From assembly GCF_003938655.1 (NCBI RefSeq), contig NZ_RJJT01000004.1:282380-346379 (forward strand): DNA of 64,000 bases, written 5' to 3'. Under the pieces are notes generated by a model. It saw only the letters and a list, made by a program, of their open reading frames with translations. It was not told the DNA's origin and did no database searches. Both the position numbers and the translations under genes were made by a program. How positions within the stretch are numbered: position 1 is the stretch's first letter; each line of letters opens with the position of its first letter. Of the stretch, positions 21,685-32,290 are shown piece by piece. The DNA is from Rhizobium pisi (GTDB taxonomy: Bacteria; Pseudomonadota; Alphaproteobacteria; Rhizobiales; Rhizobiaceae).

Positions 21685-23409
21685 TCACCCCTCCACCACC
21701 AACCACCCCGTATACCGCACCACCAACCCCGTCAGTCGCCCGCCGATCTCGACATGAAAGCAGAACCGCCCATCCCGCTCCTCCTCATAGGTATCCCCAC
21801 CCGGTGCCAGAAACATCGGTAGCGGAATCCCTAAAAACCGCCATCCCCGCACGACGAGCCGCAGCCTCTGCCCATCCGGCGTCAGTGCCATCAGCACCCG
21901 GAACGGCCCGAAAACCTCGGTGAGCAGATGCCGGTCGCGGTCCTGCCCCTCGACTTGCCAGCTGCGGAAGGGCTTGCCGCCGAAATCCCGGGTCCAGATC
22001 TCCTTGTTTCCATCGATAGCGAAACGCACCGTGACCGGCACATCCTCGCCCGCCGGGGGAAAGCCGATGACACGCGCGACGATCCCGGCCAGAAGCCCGC
22101 CGCCGCGCTCGACCTGCGCCCGGCCGGAGGCAACGCGCGCGCCGCCCGCATGCATTGCGGCGATAGCAGGCGGCAGCCGCTCCCAGGCGGTGCCGAGGAT
22201 CTGCCGGTAGAGCGGCAGGCGAGCCTCCTCGCATTCCATCCTGATGCCTGACGTGATCGAAAAACGCCGGAAAGCCGCCTCGAAATCCGCAAGCTGCAAT
22301 TCCCCCGCCGCCGGCCGCGCGCCATTCTCCGGCTGCACGCCGGTTAGCAGCCGGCGCACCAGCGCCTCTACGCCGATGACGGGAATGAACGGCCCGTCAT
22401 CACCTTCGGCAATCAGATGCCAGCCTGATGTCAGCCGTCTTCCCTCGTGATCGAGGCCGCCGACGCGGACGAACATGCCGCCGCGATGTTCGCCGATCGC
22501 GAAGCTATGGCTGGCACGCTGTAGCAGCCGCGAAAGCGGCAGCAGCGACGGCAGGAGCCGGAAGCGGACGAGCCTTGCCGCAAGGCTGAGCAGCCGCTGC
22601 AGCGGCTGTGGTTCCGTGCCGACACCGGTGAAACTGGATTTGAGATCGGCAAGGTTTTGCGGCAGCAGAGCCAGGTCAGGCGCATCGACCAGCAGGAATT
22701 TCCGGCTGCGCAGCGGCGTAACCCCCGGCGGCGCCACCGTCACCCGCATCGCATCGATCAGCCCGCGTCCGGAGGCCGGCCGCCCATTTCGCAGCACCGC
22801 CACCGGCTTGCCGGCATAGGTGGCGATTGCCCTCACAACATTGAGCCCGATCCGCACATGCGGCGAGGGGGCAATGCCGGCCGCGACATTGTCGATCCGG
22901 GAGAAATGCGGCGCCATCGCATCGAGTGCTGCGAAGGAGAGGGCGGGCAGGCTGCTGAGCCCCGAGAGCGCGAAGGTGCCCTTGGCCTTGGCGCTAGCAT
23001 CGAGCCCACCGATGCCGGCGACGAAGCCGGTACTGTCGGCGATATCGGCATAATCGATGCCGAGGCCGATGCAGGCCTCGACCACCTTATAGGCATCCTT
23101 CCCGAAGGTCTGAAACGGCCCCGATGCATCGACGACGAGATCCGGCCTCAGCCGCGTCAGTTGTTCGATGAGATCGCCGTCGCGATCGAAGGCCACTGCC
23201 TGCACCATCGCGCCGAGATTGTTGCTTCCCAGGCCCTCAGCTCCATCTTTCGGCGTCCGGAGATCTGCAACGAAATCGTCAGCCTTTTCAAGCGAGCGCC
23301 CCGCAACTAGCAGCCTGAGCCGCGGTTCATCGCCAAGCAGCCGGGCAAGCCGCCCGCCAAAAGTGCCGTAGCCGCCGATGATGAGCAGCGAAAACCGGTC
23401 GCCGCTCAT
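21685..23409 (-). CDS. Saccharopine dehydrogenase-like reductase with DUF4166 domain
   Basis: A 574-residue protein. The N-terminus is an NAD(P)-binding Rossmann fold (LLIIGGYGTFGGRLARLLG) of the saccharopine dehydrogenase family, followed by the catalytic-like segment (to about residue 360). The last 190 residues match the DUF4166 type (AMHAGGARVASGRAQVERGG, IWTRDFGGKPFRS, FLGIPLPMFLAPGGDTYEEE). It overlaps the DUF393 gene by 4 bp, suggesting a joint redox role. Substrate unknown. Confidence 0.85.
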   Translation of the reverse strand: MSGDRFSLLIIGGYGTFGGRLARLLGDEPRLRLLVAGRSLEKADDFVADLRTPKDGAEGLGSNNLGAMVQAVAFDRDGDLIEQLTRLRPDLVVDASGPFQTFGKDAYKVVEACIGLGIDYADIADSTGFVAGIGGLDASAKAKGTFALSGLSSLPALSFAALDAMAPHFSRIDNVAAGIAPSPHVRIGLNVVRAIATYAGKPVAVLRNGRPASGRGLIDAMRVTVAPPGVTPLRSRKFLLVDAPDLALLPQNLADLKSSFTGVGTEPQPLQRLLSLAARLVRFRLLPSLLPLSRLLQRASHSFAIGEHRGGMFVRVGGLDHEGRRLTSGWHLIAEGDDGPFIPVIGVEALVRRLLTGVQPENGARPAAGELQLADFEAAFRRFSITSGIRMECEEARLPLYRQILGTAWERLPPAIAAMHAGGARVASGRAQVERGGGLLAGIVARVIGFPPAGEDVPVTVRFAIDGNKEIWTRDFGGKPFRSWQVEGQDRDRHLLTEVFGPFRVLMALTPDGQRLRLVVRGWRFLGIPLPMFLAPGGDTYEEERDGRFCFHVEIGGRLTGLVVRYTGWLVVEG

Positions 23410-23858
23410 GCGATGAAGCGGCGCCGCTGCTCCGGCGACGGCACCATGCAGCTCTGCCGGCCGGCAATCTTCAGCCTGTTGCGGGCGATGAATTCATAGA
23501 GCGCATCGGCCACCCGCCGTGGCAGCAGCCGGAAAAGCTTGACCAGCGAATAGGGAAAGCCGAGGCCCGCCACCATGCGGATCGAGCCGTCGGACTTGAA
23601 GAAGGCGCGGCCGTTTTCGATCAGGATATTGGTCTCGTAGTCGCGCGCGTGGAGCCCGTAATGCCGGTAGAGCGCCTCGCCGAGCGGCGTCTGCGCCGCG
23701 AGGAAGCGGTATTGCTGCCGCTTGTCATGCTTCAGCGCGAATTTCACCCAGCCGGAGCAGAACACGCATTCGCCATCGAAGACGATGAGCGGCCGGTCAT
23801 CGGCAAAGGCGGGCACATCAGGATCGTCGCGATAGCTGTAATCGGCTCGAGGCGCCAT
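23406..23858 (-). CDS. DUF393 / DCC-family thiol-disulfide oxidoreductase
   Basis: A 150-residue protein with the DCC-family start IVFDGECVFCSGWVKF, a DxxCxxC redox motif in a thioredoxin-like fold. It is followed by the family's typical AQTPLGEALYRHYG and ETNILIENGRAFFKSD. It is coupled to the reductase gene downstream (ATGA overlap) and lies 2 bp after the metallo-hydrolase stop, so the three probably form one operon. The partner and physiological role are not known. Confidence 0.88.
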   Translation of the reverse strand: MAPRADYSYRDDPDVPAFADDRPLIVFDGECVFCSGWVKFALKHDKRQQYRFLAAQTPLGEALYRHYGLHARDYETNILIENGRAFFKSDGSIRMVAGLGFPYSLVKLFRLLPRRVADALYEFIARNRLKIAGRQSCMVPSPEQRRRFIA

Positions 23859-23860
23859 CC

Positions 23861-24778
23861 TTATCTCCCTGTCACCGGCCGGTAGAGGGCGGCAAGCGAA
23901 GGCGGCCCATCCGCCGCAATCTCGCCCCGCTCCAACAGGTCCTCAATATGGGCGAGCACGGAAAGCGCCGCCGCCCCATGCAGCTTCGGATCGGTATCGC
24001 GATAGATCACCTTCACCATCTCGGCAATCCGCCCATCGCCGGCCCGCACACGCTCCAGTACCGCCTGCTCGCGCTTCAGCCGGTGCGCCTTCAGCGCCCG
24101 CAGGAATCCGGCCGGCTTTGTCACCGGCCCGCCATGGCCGGGAAGCAATAGGCGGTCCTCCCGCTCGATCAGCCGGTCGAGCGAAACAATGTAATCCGCC
24201 ATCGAACCATCCGGGGGCGCCACAATCGAGGTCGACCAGGCCATAACGTGATCGCCGGAAAAGAGGAGATCGCGCCCTTCGAGCGCAAAGGCGGCGTGAT
24301 TGGCCGTATGCCCCGGCGTCAGCACCGCCGTCAGCGCCCAGCCATCGCCCGATAGGGTCTCACCGTCACCGATCGCGATGTCGGGCACGAATTCCATATC
24401 CGAACTTTCGGAAAAGGGATTGACCTCGCCCTCCCGCAGCGGCCGCGCCGGCCGGTGCGGCCCTTGCCCCACAGTCACCGCACCAGTCGCCGCCTGCATC
24501 CGCCGGGCAAGCGGCGAGTGGTCGCGATGCGTGTGGCTGACGAAGATATGCGTCACCTCGCGTCCGCCAAGGGCTGCCATCAGCGCCTGAAAGTGCGCCT
24601 CGTCCTCTGGCCCGGGATCGATGACCGCGACGGAGGAGGAGCCGACGATATAGCTGTTGGTGCCGAAAAAGGTGAAAGGCCCCGGATTGTTCACCGTCAC
24701 CCGCTCGACCCCTGAGGTAACCGGCACGGCTTGCCCATAGGCCGGCTCGAAAGCGAGGTCGAATGCGGGACTGTCCAT
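23861..24778 (-). CDS. Metallo-beta-lactamase-fold hydrolase
   Basis: A 305-residue enzyme of the LACTB2-like group. The zinc ligands are visible as SHTHRDHSPL (HxHxDH), LTPGHTANH, LFSGDHVM and, near residue 207, LLPGHGGPV. A winged-helix-like C-terminus follows (HRLKREQAVLERVRAG). Members cleave nucleic acid or thioester substrates; no specific substrate is evident. It is the first gene of the leftward operon. The 160 bp up to tRNA-Gln hold no gene. Confidence 0.88.
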   Translation of the reverse strand: MDSPAFDLAFEPAYGQAVPVTSGVERVTVNNPGPFTFFGTNSYIVGSSSVAVIDPGPEDEAHFQALMAALGGREVTHIFVSHTHRDHSPLARRMQAATGAVTVGQGPHRPARPLREGEVNPFSESSDMEFVPDIAIGDGETLSGDGWALTAVLTPGHTANHAAFALEGRDLLFSGDHVMAWSTSIVAPPDGSMADYIVSLDRLIEREDRLLLPGHGGPVTKPAGFLRALKAHRLKREQAVLERVRAGDGRIAEMVKVIYRDTDPKLHGAAALSVLAHIEDLLERGEIAADGPPSLAALYRPVTGR

Positions 24779-24940
24779 GAAGGAATGATCTCAGACCGAT
24801 GACGTCGCCCATTCCTAGCACGACCTACGGCACCGCGCAGCGCATAAATCTGCCGTAGGATAAACTTAGTCATTGTGACAGACGGAGAGCTTTGCTAATC
24901 AGGCGTCGATTTGAGCAAGCGGTTTCCGCTCAAGCTCTGG

Positions 24941-25015
24941 TGGGGCGTAGCCAAGCGGTAAGGCAGCGGTTTTTGGTACCGCCATCCCCTGGTTCGAATC
25001 CAGGCGCCCCAGCCA
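24941..25015 (+). tRNA. tRNA-Gln (anticodon TTG)
   Basis: A complete cloverleaf: acceptor TGGGGCG pairs with CGCCCCA; the anticodon arm is GCGGT-TTTTGGT-ACCGC with anticodon TTG; the T arm contains GGTTCGAATCC; discriminator G with CCA encoded. The 3' end GGCGCCCCAGCCA is duplicated at 38103-38115, so the gene is the integration site of the island that follows and was regenerated by the insertion. Confidence 0.95.
25003..25015. other. attL of the tRNA-Gln island
   Basis: GGCGCCCCAGCCA, the last 13 bases of tRNA-Gln. An identical copy at 38103-38115 lies just outside the integrase gene. Confidence 0.8.
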
Positions 25016-25064
25016 TCTCATCGAAATCCATGAAAATCAATGGTTTAGACTGCATTGATCGTCA

Positions 25065-25106
25065 CCGGTAGTACGCGCCAGTAGTACACTTCGGGTGGAC
25101 TACTGG
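25065..25106. promoter_or_regulatory. Repeat and palindrome near left end of island, upstream of hsdM
   Basis: A 25-bp unit at 25065-25089 (CCGGTAGTAC, then CCAGTAGTACAC) matches 22 of 25 bases of 38000-38024 at the other end of the island. Its second half, CCAGTAGTACAC, forms an inverted repeat with GTGGACTACTGG (25095-25106) around TTCGG. It lies about 75-115 bp before hsdM. It may be an integrase arm site, an operator, or a terminator for the tRNA. Confidence 0.55.
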
Positions 25107-25178
25107 GGATTGCCTTTTTATCTTTTACACAGTCTGCCTCGCTGCTATCGTCGCTCCAACTGATTTGGGAGCGCATGC

Positions 25179-26735
25179 GTGGCAAAAGAAGTGAATGGTG
25201 ACCTCAGCTTCACGGCTGAGCTGTTTAAAGCGGCGGACAAGCTCCGGGGCAATCTCGAACCCTCAGAATACAAGCACGTGGCCCTCGGCCTCATCTTCCT
25301 TAAATACATCTCCGATGCTTTCGAAGGGCTTCATGCCACGCTTGAAGCGGATGAATATGCGGACGCTGAAGACCCGGAGGAGTACCTCGCCGAGAACGTC
25401 TTCTGGGTGCCGAAGGAGGCCCGCTGGAGCTTCCTGCAGGCAAACGCGAAGCGCCCTGAGATCGGCAAGTTGATCGACGAGGCGATGGAGGCGATCGAGA
25501 AGGCGCCCTCGAACGAGGGGCTGAAGGGCGTGCTGCCGAAGAACTACGCCCGCCCCACGCTGAACAAGACGATGCTGGGCGAACTGATTGACCTCTTCTC
25601 CAACATCGGCATGCATGACAGCAACGACAAGGCGAAGGACCTGTTGGGCCGCGCCTACGAATACTTCCTTTCTGGCTTCGCCAGTTCTGAGGGAAAGCGC
25701 GGTGGAGAGTTCTTCACGCCACGGTCGGTGGTGCGCACGCTGGTCGAGATACTGGAACCATACAAGGGCCGTGTCTATGACCCCTGCTGCGGCTCGGGCG
25801 GTATGTTCGTGCAGTCGGAGAAGTTCATCGAGGAGCATGGCGGCAGACGCAACGATATCGCTGTCTATGGGCAGGAGATCAACCACACGACATGGCGGCT
25901 TGCGAAGATGAACCTTGCGGTGCAGGGGATCGATACTGACATCCGCTGGAACAACGAAGGCAGTTTTCATCGCGACGAGTTCCAGGACCTGAAGGCCGAC
26001 TTCATCCTGGCCAATCCGCCGTTCAATATTTCCGACTGGGGCGGTGACCGGCTGGCGGACGATGCCCGATGGAAGTTCGGCACGCCTCCGAAGGGCAATG
26101 CCAACTTTGGCTGGCTGCAGCACATCCTTCACCATCTCGCCCCTCGCGGCACGGCGGGCGTGGTACTCGCCAACGGCTCGATGTCTTCTCAGCAATCGGG
26201 CGAGGGCGATATCCGCAAGGCGATGATTGAGGCCGATCAGGTGGACTGCATGGTGGCCCTGCCGGGGCAGCTCTTCTTCTCGACCCCAATACCCGCCTGC
26301 CTCTGGATACTGGCCCGCGACAAGAGTGCGAATGGGCACCGCGACCGGCGCGGCGAAATCCTATTCATCGATGCCCGCAAGCTCGGCTTCATGGTGGATC
26401 GTGTTCGCCGCGAGTTCACCGTGGAGGACATCGAGAAGATCGCTGGCGCCTACCACCGCTGGCGGGCCAAGCCCGAAACACGGGCGAAGAACGGCTGGGC
26501 AGACTATCAGGACGAGCCGGGCTTCTATAAGGCGGCGACCTTGGAAGAGGTGCGTTCACATGGTCATGTGCTGACGCCAGGGCGCTATGTTGGCGCTGCC
26601 GATGCCGAGGACGATGGGACATCGTTTGCGGAGAAGTTCGAGGGCCTGAAGGAGACGCTGGCGGCCCAGTTTGCTGAGGGACGAGTGCTGGAAGATCGAA
26701 TAGTCAAGCTGCTTGACATGGTGGACTTCCAATGA
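25179..26735 (+). CDS. hsdM: Type I restriction-modification, DNA methyltransferase subunit
   Basis: A 518-residue N6-adenine methyltransferase. It has the N-terminal HsdM helical domain ([20 protein letters not shown]), the target-proximal [19 protein letters not shown] motif DPCCGSGG (201-208) and catalytic NPPF (279-282). It acts as M2S to methylate the site chosen by HsdS and as R2M2S to restrict. The start is GTG 25179, preceded by TTGGGAG. It overlaps hsdS by 4 bp (ATGA). Confidence 0.95.
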   Translation: MAKEVNGDLSFTAELFKAADKLRGNLEPSEYKHVALGLIFLKYISDAFEGLHATLEADEYADAEDPEEYLAENVFWVPKEARWSFLQANAKRPEIGKLIDEAMEAIEKAPSNEGLKGVLPKNYARPTLNKTMLGELIDLFSNIGMHDSNDKAKDLLGRAYEYFLSGFASSEGKRGGEFFTPRSVVRTLVEILEPYKGRVYDPCCGSGGMFVQSEKFIEEHGGRRNDIAVYGQEINHTTWRLAKMNLAVQGIDTDIRWNNEGSFHRDEFQDLKADFILANPPFNISDWGGDRLADDARWKFGTPPKGNANFGWLQHILHHLAPRGTAGVVLANGSMSSQQSGEGDIRKAMIEADQVDCMVALPGQLFFSTPIPACLWILARDKSANGHRDRRGEILFIDARKLGFMVDRVRREFTVEDIEKIAGAYHRWRAKPETRAKNGWADYQDEPGFYKAATLEEVRSHGHVLTPGRYVGAADAEDDGTSFAEKFEGLKETLAAQFAEGRVLEDRIVKLLDMVDFQ

Positions 26736-28042
26736 TCACCGCCGTTCCATTCACTGATCTACTGGCGAAGATAGTGGACAACCGGGGCAAGACTTGCCCC
26801 ACCACCAACGCTGGTTTACCGCTGATTGCGACTAACTGCGTAAAAAATACGACCCTCTATCCGGTCTTCGAAAAAGTTAGGTACGTGTCGGAAGAGGTCC
26901 GTCAGACGTGGTTTCGCGGGCATCCACTCGCTGGCGACCTCATCTTTGTGACGAAAGGTTCCCCGGGGCAGGTTTGTTTGGTCCCTTCGCCGGTCGGCTT
27001 TTGCATTGCCCAAGACATGGTTGCCGTGAGAGCCGACAGTCAAAAAGTATACCCACCATACTTATTTGCGGCGCTGCGGTCGGAAGCCGTGCAACGTGAC
27101 ATTGCAAATATGCACGTTGGCTCTCTCATCCCCCACTTCAAAAAAGGCGACTTTGACAAGCTGAGAATACCGTTGCCAGAGAGGCGGCAGCAGGTTTTTA
27201 TTGGGGACTATTACCTCGAGCTTTCGCAGAAAATCGAACTGGACCGGCGGAACAACGAGACGCTGGAGGCGATGGCACAGGCGATCTTTCGTGACTGGTT
27301 CGTCGATTTCGGTCCGACCCGCCGCAAGATCGAGGGTGCATCCGATCCCGCCGAGATCATGGGCGGCCTCGTCATCGGTGCCGATCAGGCTCAGCAACTC
27401 GCCGATCTCTTCCCGGCGGGGCTCGGGGACAATGGACTGCCGGAGGGGTGGATGGCTGGGGCGCTTGGGGATTTGGCGAAGACTGCTGGCACCACAATAG
27501 ACCCATCGAACATCGACCCCGAGATGCCATACATCGGACTTGAGCACATGCCCAGAAAGTGCATCGCGCTAGCCGAATGGGAGGCTGCATCTAAGGTGTC
27601 CTCAACAAAGGCCAGGTTCGAGAAAGGACAGGTCCTGTTTGGCAAGCTACGCCCCTACTTCCACAAGGTCGGAGTGGCACCGGTCGATGGGGTCTGTTCA
27701 ACAGATATCGTAGTCCTGGACGCACAGTCCAAGGTAGATCGAGCTCTCGTGGCCGCGTTAGTTTCCACCGAAGAGTTCGTTGCGTTTACTGACCAAGGCT
27801 CGACAGGCACTAAGATGCCCCGGACAAGTTGGGCCAACATGAAACGCTACGAGGTGGCTATCTCTGACAGGGCGGTGAAAGATTCCTATGGTTCAATCGT
27901 AGACCCATTGCTGGAGAAGATTGTCGCCAACATTCACGAAAGCCGAACCCTCGCTGCCACCCGCGATCTCCTCCTTCCTAAGTTGCTGTCCATGGATGTC
28001 CGGCTTCAGGAAGCTGAAGAACAACTGGAAGCGGCGCAGTGA
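26732..28042 (+). CDS. hsdS: Type I restriction-modification, specificity subunit
   Basis: A 436-residue HsdS with two target recognition domains. The first covers about 1-150, with conserved end [18 protein letters not shown], and the second about 220-390. The two are separated by a helical spacer ([23 protein letters not shown]). It determines the bipartite DNA sequence recognised. Codon use in both recognition domains is poorer in GC than in the flanking conserved helices, as expected for a part that changes by recombination. Coupled to hsdM and to the next gene by 4-bp overlaps. Confidence 0.93.
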   Translation: MITAVPFTDLLAKIVDNRGKTCPTTNAGLPLIATNCVKNTTLYPVFEKVRYVSEEVRQTWFRGHPLAGDLIFVTKGSPGQVCLVPSPVGFCIAQDMVAVRADSQKVYPPYLFAALRSEAVQRDIANMHVGSLIPHFKKGDFDKLRIPLPERRQQVFIGDYYLELSQKIELDRRNNETLEAMAQAIFRDWFVDFGPTRRKIEGASDPAEIMGGLVIGADQAQQLADLFPAGLGDNGLPEGWMAGALGDLAKTAGTTIDPSNIDPEMPYIGLEHMPRKCIALAEWEAASKVSSTKARFEKGQVLFGKLRPYFHKVGVAPVDGVCSTDIVVLDAQSKVDRALVAALVSTEEFVAFTDQGSTGTKMPRTSWANMKRYEVAISDRAVKDSYGSIVDPLLEKIVANIHESRTLAATRDLLLPKLLSMDVRLQEAEEQLEAAQ

Positions 28043-28428
28043 CACCGCAGGCAGAACTGATCAAGAAACAAGCAACCGCGAGATTGGACAAGGAGGCTGC
28101 GGTCCACCGGTCCAGTCATCAGAACGTCCACGCCCGCCGCTATATCATGCCCAATCCTGCGCTCGGTGGCGTCGAGATCGTGATCATCGTAAAGGGCAGC
28201 AACCTGCAGCTCTGGTGTGAGGCGAGGGCAATCGATGGTTTGGCAGCACGGGTGCTCGGTGGGGAGGGTCGGCCGGGAACCGAGACCTACAGCGAGCCCC
28301 GCAAATATGGCCGCCACTCTGCGCTGAAGACGATGGATCGACTGCATCGCGGGGATGCGTGGCGCTTCATTCCGAAGACAATTGGAAATCTGGATGCCAT
28401 CCTGGATGCAGTGAAGGGCGCAAGATGA
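28039..28428 (+). CDS. Unknown protein X, inside the hsd operon
   Basis: A 129-residue protein starting at GTG 28039 ([20 protein letters not shown]), overlapping hsdS by 4 bp and the next gene by 4 bp. It is basic at the N-terminus and has a central strand pair (GGVEIVIIVKGSNLQLWCEA), then a segment rich in G and R. No motif I recognise. Its position between S and R with tight coupling suggests a role tied to the restriction system, but this is inference. Confidence 0.75.
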   Translation: MTPQAELIKKQATARLDKEAAVHRSSHQNVHARRYIMPNPALGGVEIVIIVKGSNLQLWCEARAIDGLAARVLGGEGRPGTETYSEPRKYGRHSALKTMDRLHRGDAWRFIPKTIGNLDAILDAVKGAR

Positions 28429-28856
28429 TGGCGGCCTCCAGCACTCGCTGTGATCTCGAGGATGCGGTGCAGTCCGCCCTGTTTCGTCTCGCCGCAGAAT
28501 ACAATCAGCGTGCGGCAGGTCGGATCATCCATGCCCTCCAGCGTCGGCATGCTTCTGGCGTCTTTGGTGACGACTACGAGCACAAGAGCCTTTGGGATGA
28601 GCTTTGCCACGATGCGCAAAGCGGGCCGCACTTCGACGACGACGAGCCTTTGGACAGCATTCTGGATGCCCTGCTTCAGAAAGAAGTCGAGCGACTGACA
28701 GCAGCAGAGTTTGAGGCCCTTTGGCTAGCCGCAATTGTTGATGTGGACGACCTGATCACCGCCCCTCGCGATGCCGGTGTGATCAAAGAAGAGTTTCGAT
28801 CCGCGCTTCTGCAGCGAGCGGGTGAGCGCAACCTTGAACGTTTTGAGATCTGGTGA
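28425..28856 (+). CDS. Unknown protein Y, inside the hsd operon
   Basis: A 143-residue, strongly acidic and mostly helical protein ([20 protein letters not shown] ... [20 protein letters not shown]). Acidity and small size are reminiscent of DNA-mimic or antirestriction proteins, but no family signature is visible, so this is only a suggestion. ATG 28425 overlaps the stop of X by 4 bp, and its stop overlaps the hsdR start. The frame is open upstream to 28359, inside gene X. Confidence 0.75.
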   Translation: MMAASSTRCDLEDAVQSALFRLAAEYNQRAAGRIIHALQRRHASGVFGDDYEHKSLWDELCHDAQSGPHFDDDEPLDSILDALLQKEVERLTAAEFEALWLAAIVDVDDLITAPRDAGVIKEEFRSALLQRAGERNLERFEIW

Positions 28857-31800
28857 TGGACGACGCCCCCTATACGCAGTCAGCTTCCGAACACAGCAAA
28901 AGTGGCTTCAACGAAGGCCTTGTCGAAGAGGCGGTGATCGGCACCTTCCGCGATCTGGGCTACACCTACGAGAATGCAGCGGTAATCTCTCCCGATGGCA
29001 GTGCGCCCGCCCGCGAGGCCTATGGCGATGTACTGCTGGCAGAGCGGTTAATGGTTGCTGCCGAGCGGCTGAACCCGACAATCCCGGCAGACGCCCGCGA
29101 GCAGGCCGTCCGACAATTGCTGGTGACCGAGACGCCCTCGCTGGTGGAGGAAAACCGGCGCATTCACAAGCTGATTGCCGAAGGCGTCGATGTCGAGTTC
29201 GGCATCGGCGATGGCGAAGTCAAAGGCGATAAGGTCTGGCTGATCGACTTCGATACCCCGGAGAACAACGACTGGCTCGTGACCAACCAGTTCACCGTCG
29301 TCGAGGGCAAGTACACCCGCCGACCCGACGTCATGGTCTTCGTCAACGGTCTGCCACTCGGCATCATCGAACTGAAGAACGCAGGGAGCGAGGCGGCGAC
29401 CATCGACCACGCTTTCCAGCAGCTTCAGACCTACAAGGCCCAAGTTCCCTCGCTCTTCCGCACCAATGCCGTGTTGATCGCCTCCGATGGTATGCTCGCC
29501 CGCATCGGCTCGCTGACGGCGGACGAGGAGCGCTTCATGCCCTGGCGCTCGGTGACGGGCGCGGCTGGCGACTTCACACCACATGGTCCTTACGAGATGG
29601 ACACGCTACTGCGGGGCGTGTTCGACAAGGAGCGGTTCCTGGCGCTTATCCGCGACTTCATTGTGTTCGGGGATCAGGGGGCGGGCGCCTTCAAGATTAT
29701 CGGCGGCTATCACCAGTTTCACGGCGCCCGTAAGGCGATCGTCAGTGCCATCGAGGCGGCAAAGCCGGACGGTAACCGCAAGATTGGCGTGATCTGGCAT
29801 ACCCAAGGCTCAGGCAAGAGCTTCCTGATGGCCTTCCTCGGTGGGTTGATCGTCCGCTCGCGGGAGCTTGAGAACCCGACCCTCATCGTGCTGACCGACC
29901 GCAACGACCTCGACGACCAACTCTTTGGCACCTTCAGCCTGTGCAAGGATTTGATCCGTCAGACGCCGGAGCAGGCTAACAGTCGGGACGATCTGCGGCG
30001 GCTTTTGAACCGGGCATCGGGTGGGGTGATTTTCACGACCGTTCAGAAGTTCACGCCCGAGGCTGGTGAGGAGCGCTTCCCCATGCTGACGGATCGCCGC
30101 AACGTGATCGTCATGGCAGACGAGGCCCACCGCAGCCAGTACGGGTTCGACGCCAAGCTGGACAAGGACACCGGCAAGCGGCGCTACGGCTACGCCCACT
30201 ATATCCGCGAGGCGCTGCCGAACGCCTCCTTCATTGGCTTCACCGGAACGCCGATTGAGGCGGAGGACGTGAACACGCCTGCGATCTTCGGCGAGTACAT
30301 CGATATCTACGACATCAGCCGGGCGGTCGAGGACAAGGCGACGGTTCCGATCTACTACGAGAGCCGGTTGGCCCGCATCGAGCTGAACGAGGACGAGAAG
30401 CCGAAGATCGATGCCGAGATTGAGGCGATCCTCGAAGACGAGACGTTGAGCGAGCAAGAGAAGCAGAAGGCCAAGTGGACGACCGTCGAGCGGCTGGTCG
30501 GTTCAAAGAAGCGGCTCTCCCAGATCGCGGCCGATCTCGTCGTTCACCTTGAGCACCGCATCGAGGGCATGGATGGCAAGGCGATGGCGGTCTGCATGAG
30601 CCGCCGCATTTGCGTCGACCTCTACAGCGAGATCATTGCAATCCGGCCTGAATGGCATTCCGACGATGACGACAAGGGCGCGATCAAGATCGTGATGACC
30701 GGCTCGGCCTCCGACCCTCTCGAATGGCAACCGCACATCGGCAACAAGAAACGGCGCGACGATCTCGCCAAACGTGCCCGGAAGCTCGATGATCCGTTGA
30801 AGCTGGTGATTGTGCGCGACATGTGGCTGACTGGCTTCGATGCACCCTGCATGCACACCATGTACGTGGACAAGCCCATGCATGGCCATGGCCTGATGCA
30901 GGCGATTGCCCGCGTCAACCGCGTCTTCAAGGACAAGCCGGGTGGGCTGATCGTCGATTATATCGGCATTGCGCAGAACCTGAAGAAGGCGCTGGCGCAG
31001 TATTCCCAGTCCGACCGCGATAAGACCGGGATCGACGAGGACGAAGCGGTTGCCGTTCTTCTTGAAAAATACGAGATCGTGCGTGCGATGTTCAACGGCC
31101 ACGACTACAGCCTCGGCATCGAGGGTGCTCCGCAGCAGCGCTTGAAGGCTCTGGCCGATGGCATCGACTGGGTACTGAAGTGGCAGGGGAAGGAGGCCGC
31201 GAGGGTCGAGGGTACGGAGGCAAAGAAGAAGGCGCACCGCCGCTACCAGGACGCGGTGCTGGAACTGAGCAAGGCCTATGCGCTGGCGTCCGCAAGCGAT
31301 GCCGCAGCGGAAATCCGAGACGAGGTGGGCTTCTTCCAGGCGGTGCGGGCCGCGCTCGTCAAGACCACCGCCACCGGCAAGATGTCGGACAAGGCCAAGT
31401 CGCTCGCCGTCGAGCAATTGCTCAATCAGGCTGTCGCCAATGCCGAGATCGTCGATATCCTTAAGGCTGCGGGGCTGGAGTCGCCGGACATCTCCGTCCT
31501 TTCGGATGAGTTCCTCGCGGATATCCAGAAAATGGAGAAGAAGAACCTCGCTCTCGAGGCGCTGAAGAAGCTGCTGAATGGCGAGATCAAGAGCCGTTCG
31601 AAATCCAACGTCGTCCAGTCTAAGGCATTCTCCACGCGGCTGGAGGATGCGGTGGCTCGCTACCATGCCAATGCAATCTCTACCGTTGAGATGATCCAAG
31701 AACTGATCGCGCTTGCCAAGGAGATGCAGGCAGCGGCGGCGAGAGGTGAGGAACTTGGCCTCTCGGAGGAGGAGATCGCCTTCTATGACGCACTTGCGGT

Positions 31801-32047
31801 CAACGATAGCGCCATCCAGGTCATGGGGAGCGAACAGCTTCGGGTCATCGCCCATGAACTCGTGGAGCAAATGCGCAAGTCGGTAACTGTCGACTGGCAG
31901 CACAAAGCGAGCGCCAGAGCCAAGATGCGCGTGCTGGTGAAGCGCATCCTCAAGAAGTTCGGCTATCCGCCCGATCTGGAGCAGGAGGCGGTACAGACCG
32001 TGCTTGCGCAAGCCGAGGTGCTGCTGAGGGAGGTCGTTGTCCATTGA
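28856..32047 (+). CDS. hsdR: Type I restriction-modification, restriction/translocase subunit
   Basis: A 1063-residue HsdR. The N-terminal endonuclease domain has the PD-(D/E)xK nuclease pattern: Asp158 in RRPDVMVF and ELK at 172-174. The SF2 motor follows with Walker A GSGKS (318-322), DEAHRSQYG (422-430), FTGTPI and, later, LTGFDAP and QAIARVNR. The C-terminal region is helical and contacts HsdM. ATG 28856 overlaps the previous stop (TGATG); a GTG one codon earlier is equally possible. No truncation or frameshift, so the system appears intact. Confidence 0.95.
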   Translation: MDDAPYTQSASEHSKSGFNEGLVEEAVIGTFRDLGYTYENAAVISPDGSAPAREAYGDVLLAERLMVAAERLNPTIPADAREQAVRQLLVTETPSLVEENRRIHKLIAEGVDVEFGIGDGEVKGDKVWLIDFDTPENNDWLVTNQFTVVEGKYTRRPDVMVFVNGLPLGIIELKNAGSEAATIDHAFQQLQTYKAQVPSLFRTNAVLIASDGMLARIGSLTADEERFMPWRSVTGAAGDFTPHGPYEMDTLLRGVFDKERFLALIRDFIVFGDQGAGAFKIIGGYHQFHGARKAIVSAIEAAKPDGNRKIGVIWHTQGSGKSFLMAFLGGLIVRSRELENPTLIVLTDRNDLDDQLFGTFSLCKDLIRQTPEQANSRDDLRRLLNRASGGVIFTTVQKFTPEAGEERFPMLTDRRNVIVMADEAHRSQYGFDAKLDKDTGKRRYGYAHYIREALPNASFIGFTGTPIEAEDVNTPAIFGEYIDIYDISRAVEDKATVPIYYESRLARIELNEDEKPKIDAEIEAILEDETLSEQEKQKAKWTTVERLVGSKKRLSQIAADLVVHLEHRIEGMDGKAMAVCMSRRICVDLYSEIIAIRPEWHSDDDDKGAIKIVMTGSASDPLEWQPHIGNKKRRDDLAKRARKLDDPLKLVIVRDMWLTGFDAPCMHTMYVDKPMHGHGLMQAIARVNRVFKDKPGGLIVDYIGIAQNLKKALAQYSQSDRDKTGIDEDEAVAVLLEKYEIVRAMFNGHDYSLGIEGAPQQRLKALADGIDWVLKWQGKEAARVEGTEAKKKAHRRYQDAVLELSKAYALASASDAAAEIRDEVGFFQAVRAALVKTTATGKMSDKAKSLAVEQLLNQAVANAEIVDILKAAGLESPDISVLSDEFLADIQKMEKKNLALEALKKLLNGEIKSRSKSNVVQSKAFSTRLEDAVARYHANAISTVEMIQELIALAKEMQAAAARGEELGLSEEEIAFYDALAVNDSAIQVMGSEQLRVIAHELVEQMRKSVTVDWQHKASARAKMRVLVKRILKKFGYPPDLEQEAVQTVLAQAEVLLREVVVH

Positions 32048-32290
32048 GGCGCGTGGCTTAGAGTAGCTGATCTTACGGTCTCGGCGCCGACCAGACTGGT
32101 GCCTATACCGGGGTCAAGGCACCATATAGATGCAAGTTATTTCAATAACTTAGCTTCTTACTTGCTGGTCCCGCTATAATCTCCGCCGCAGTTTCAAAGC
32201 TTCACTGAAATACCAAACGACTGGCAGGAGACTTGCATTGATGCACGATCTCCAGCTCCATATTATTCGACACAAACGAGAGACGCAGAA

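Noticed and set aside
25078..25106. Hairpin after tRNA-Gln read simply as its terminator
   Set aside because: Its halves recur at the other end of the island, which a plain terminator does not explain, and the T tract is displaced. It remains a possible second role.
30503..32044. 513-codon antisense frame in hsdR
   Set aside because: Shadow; hsdR motifs are intact on the sense strand.
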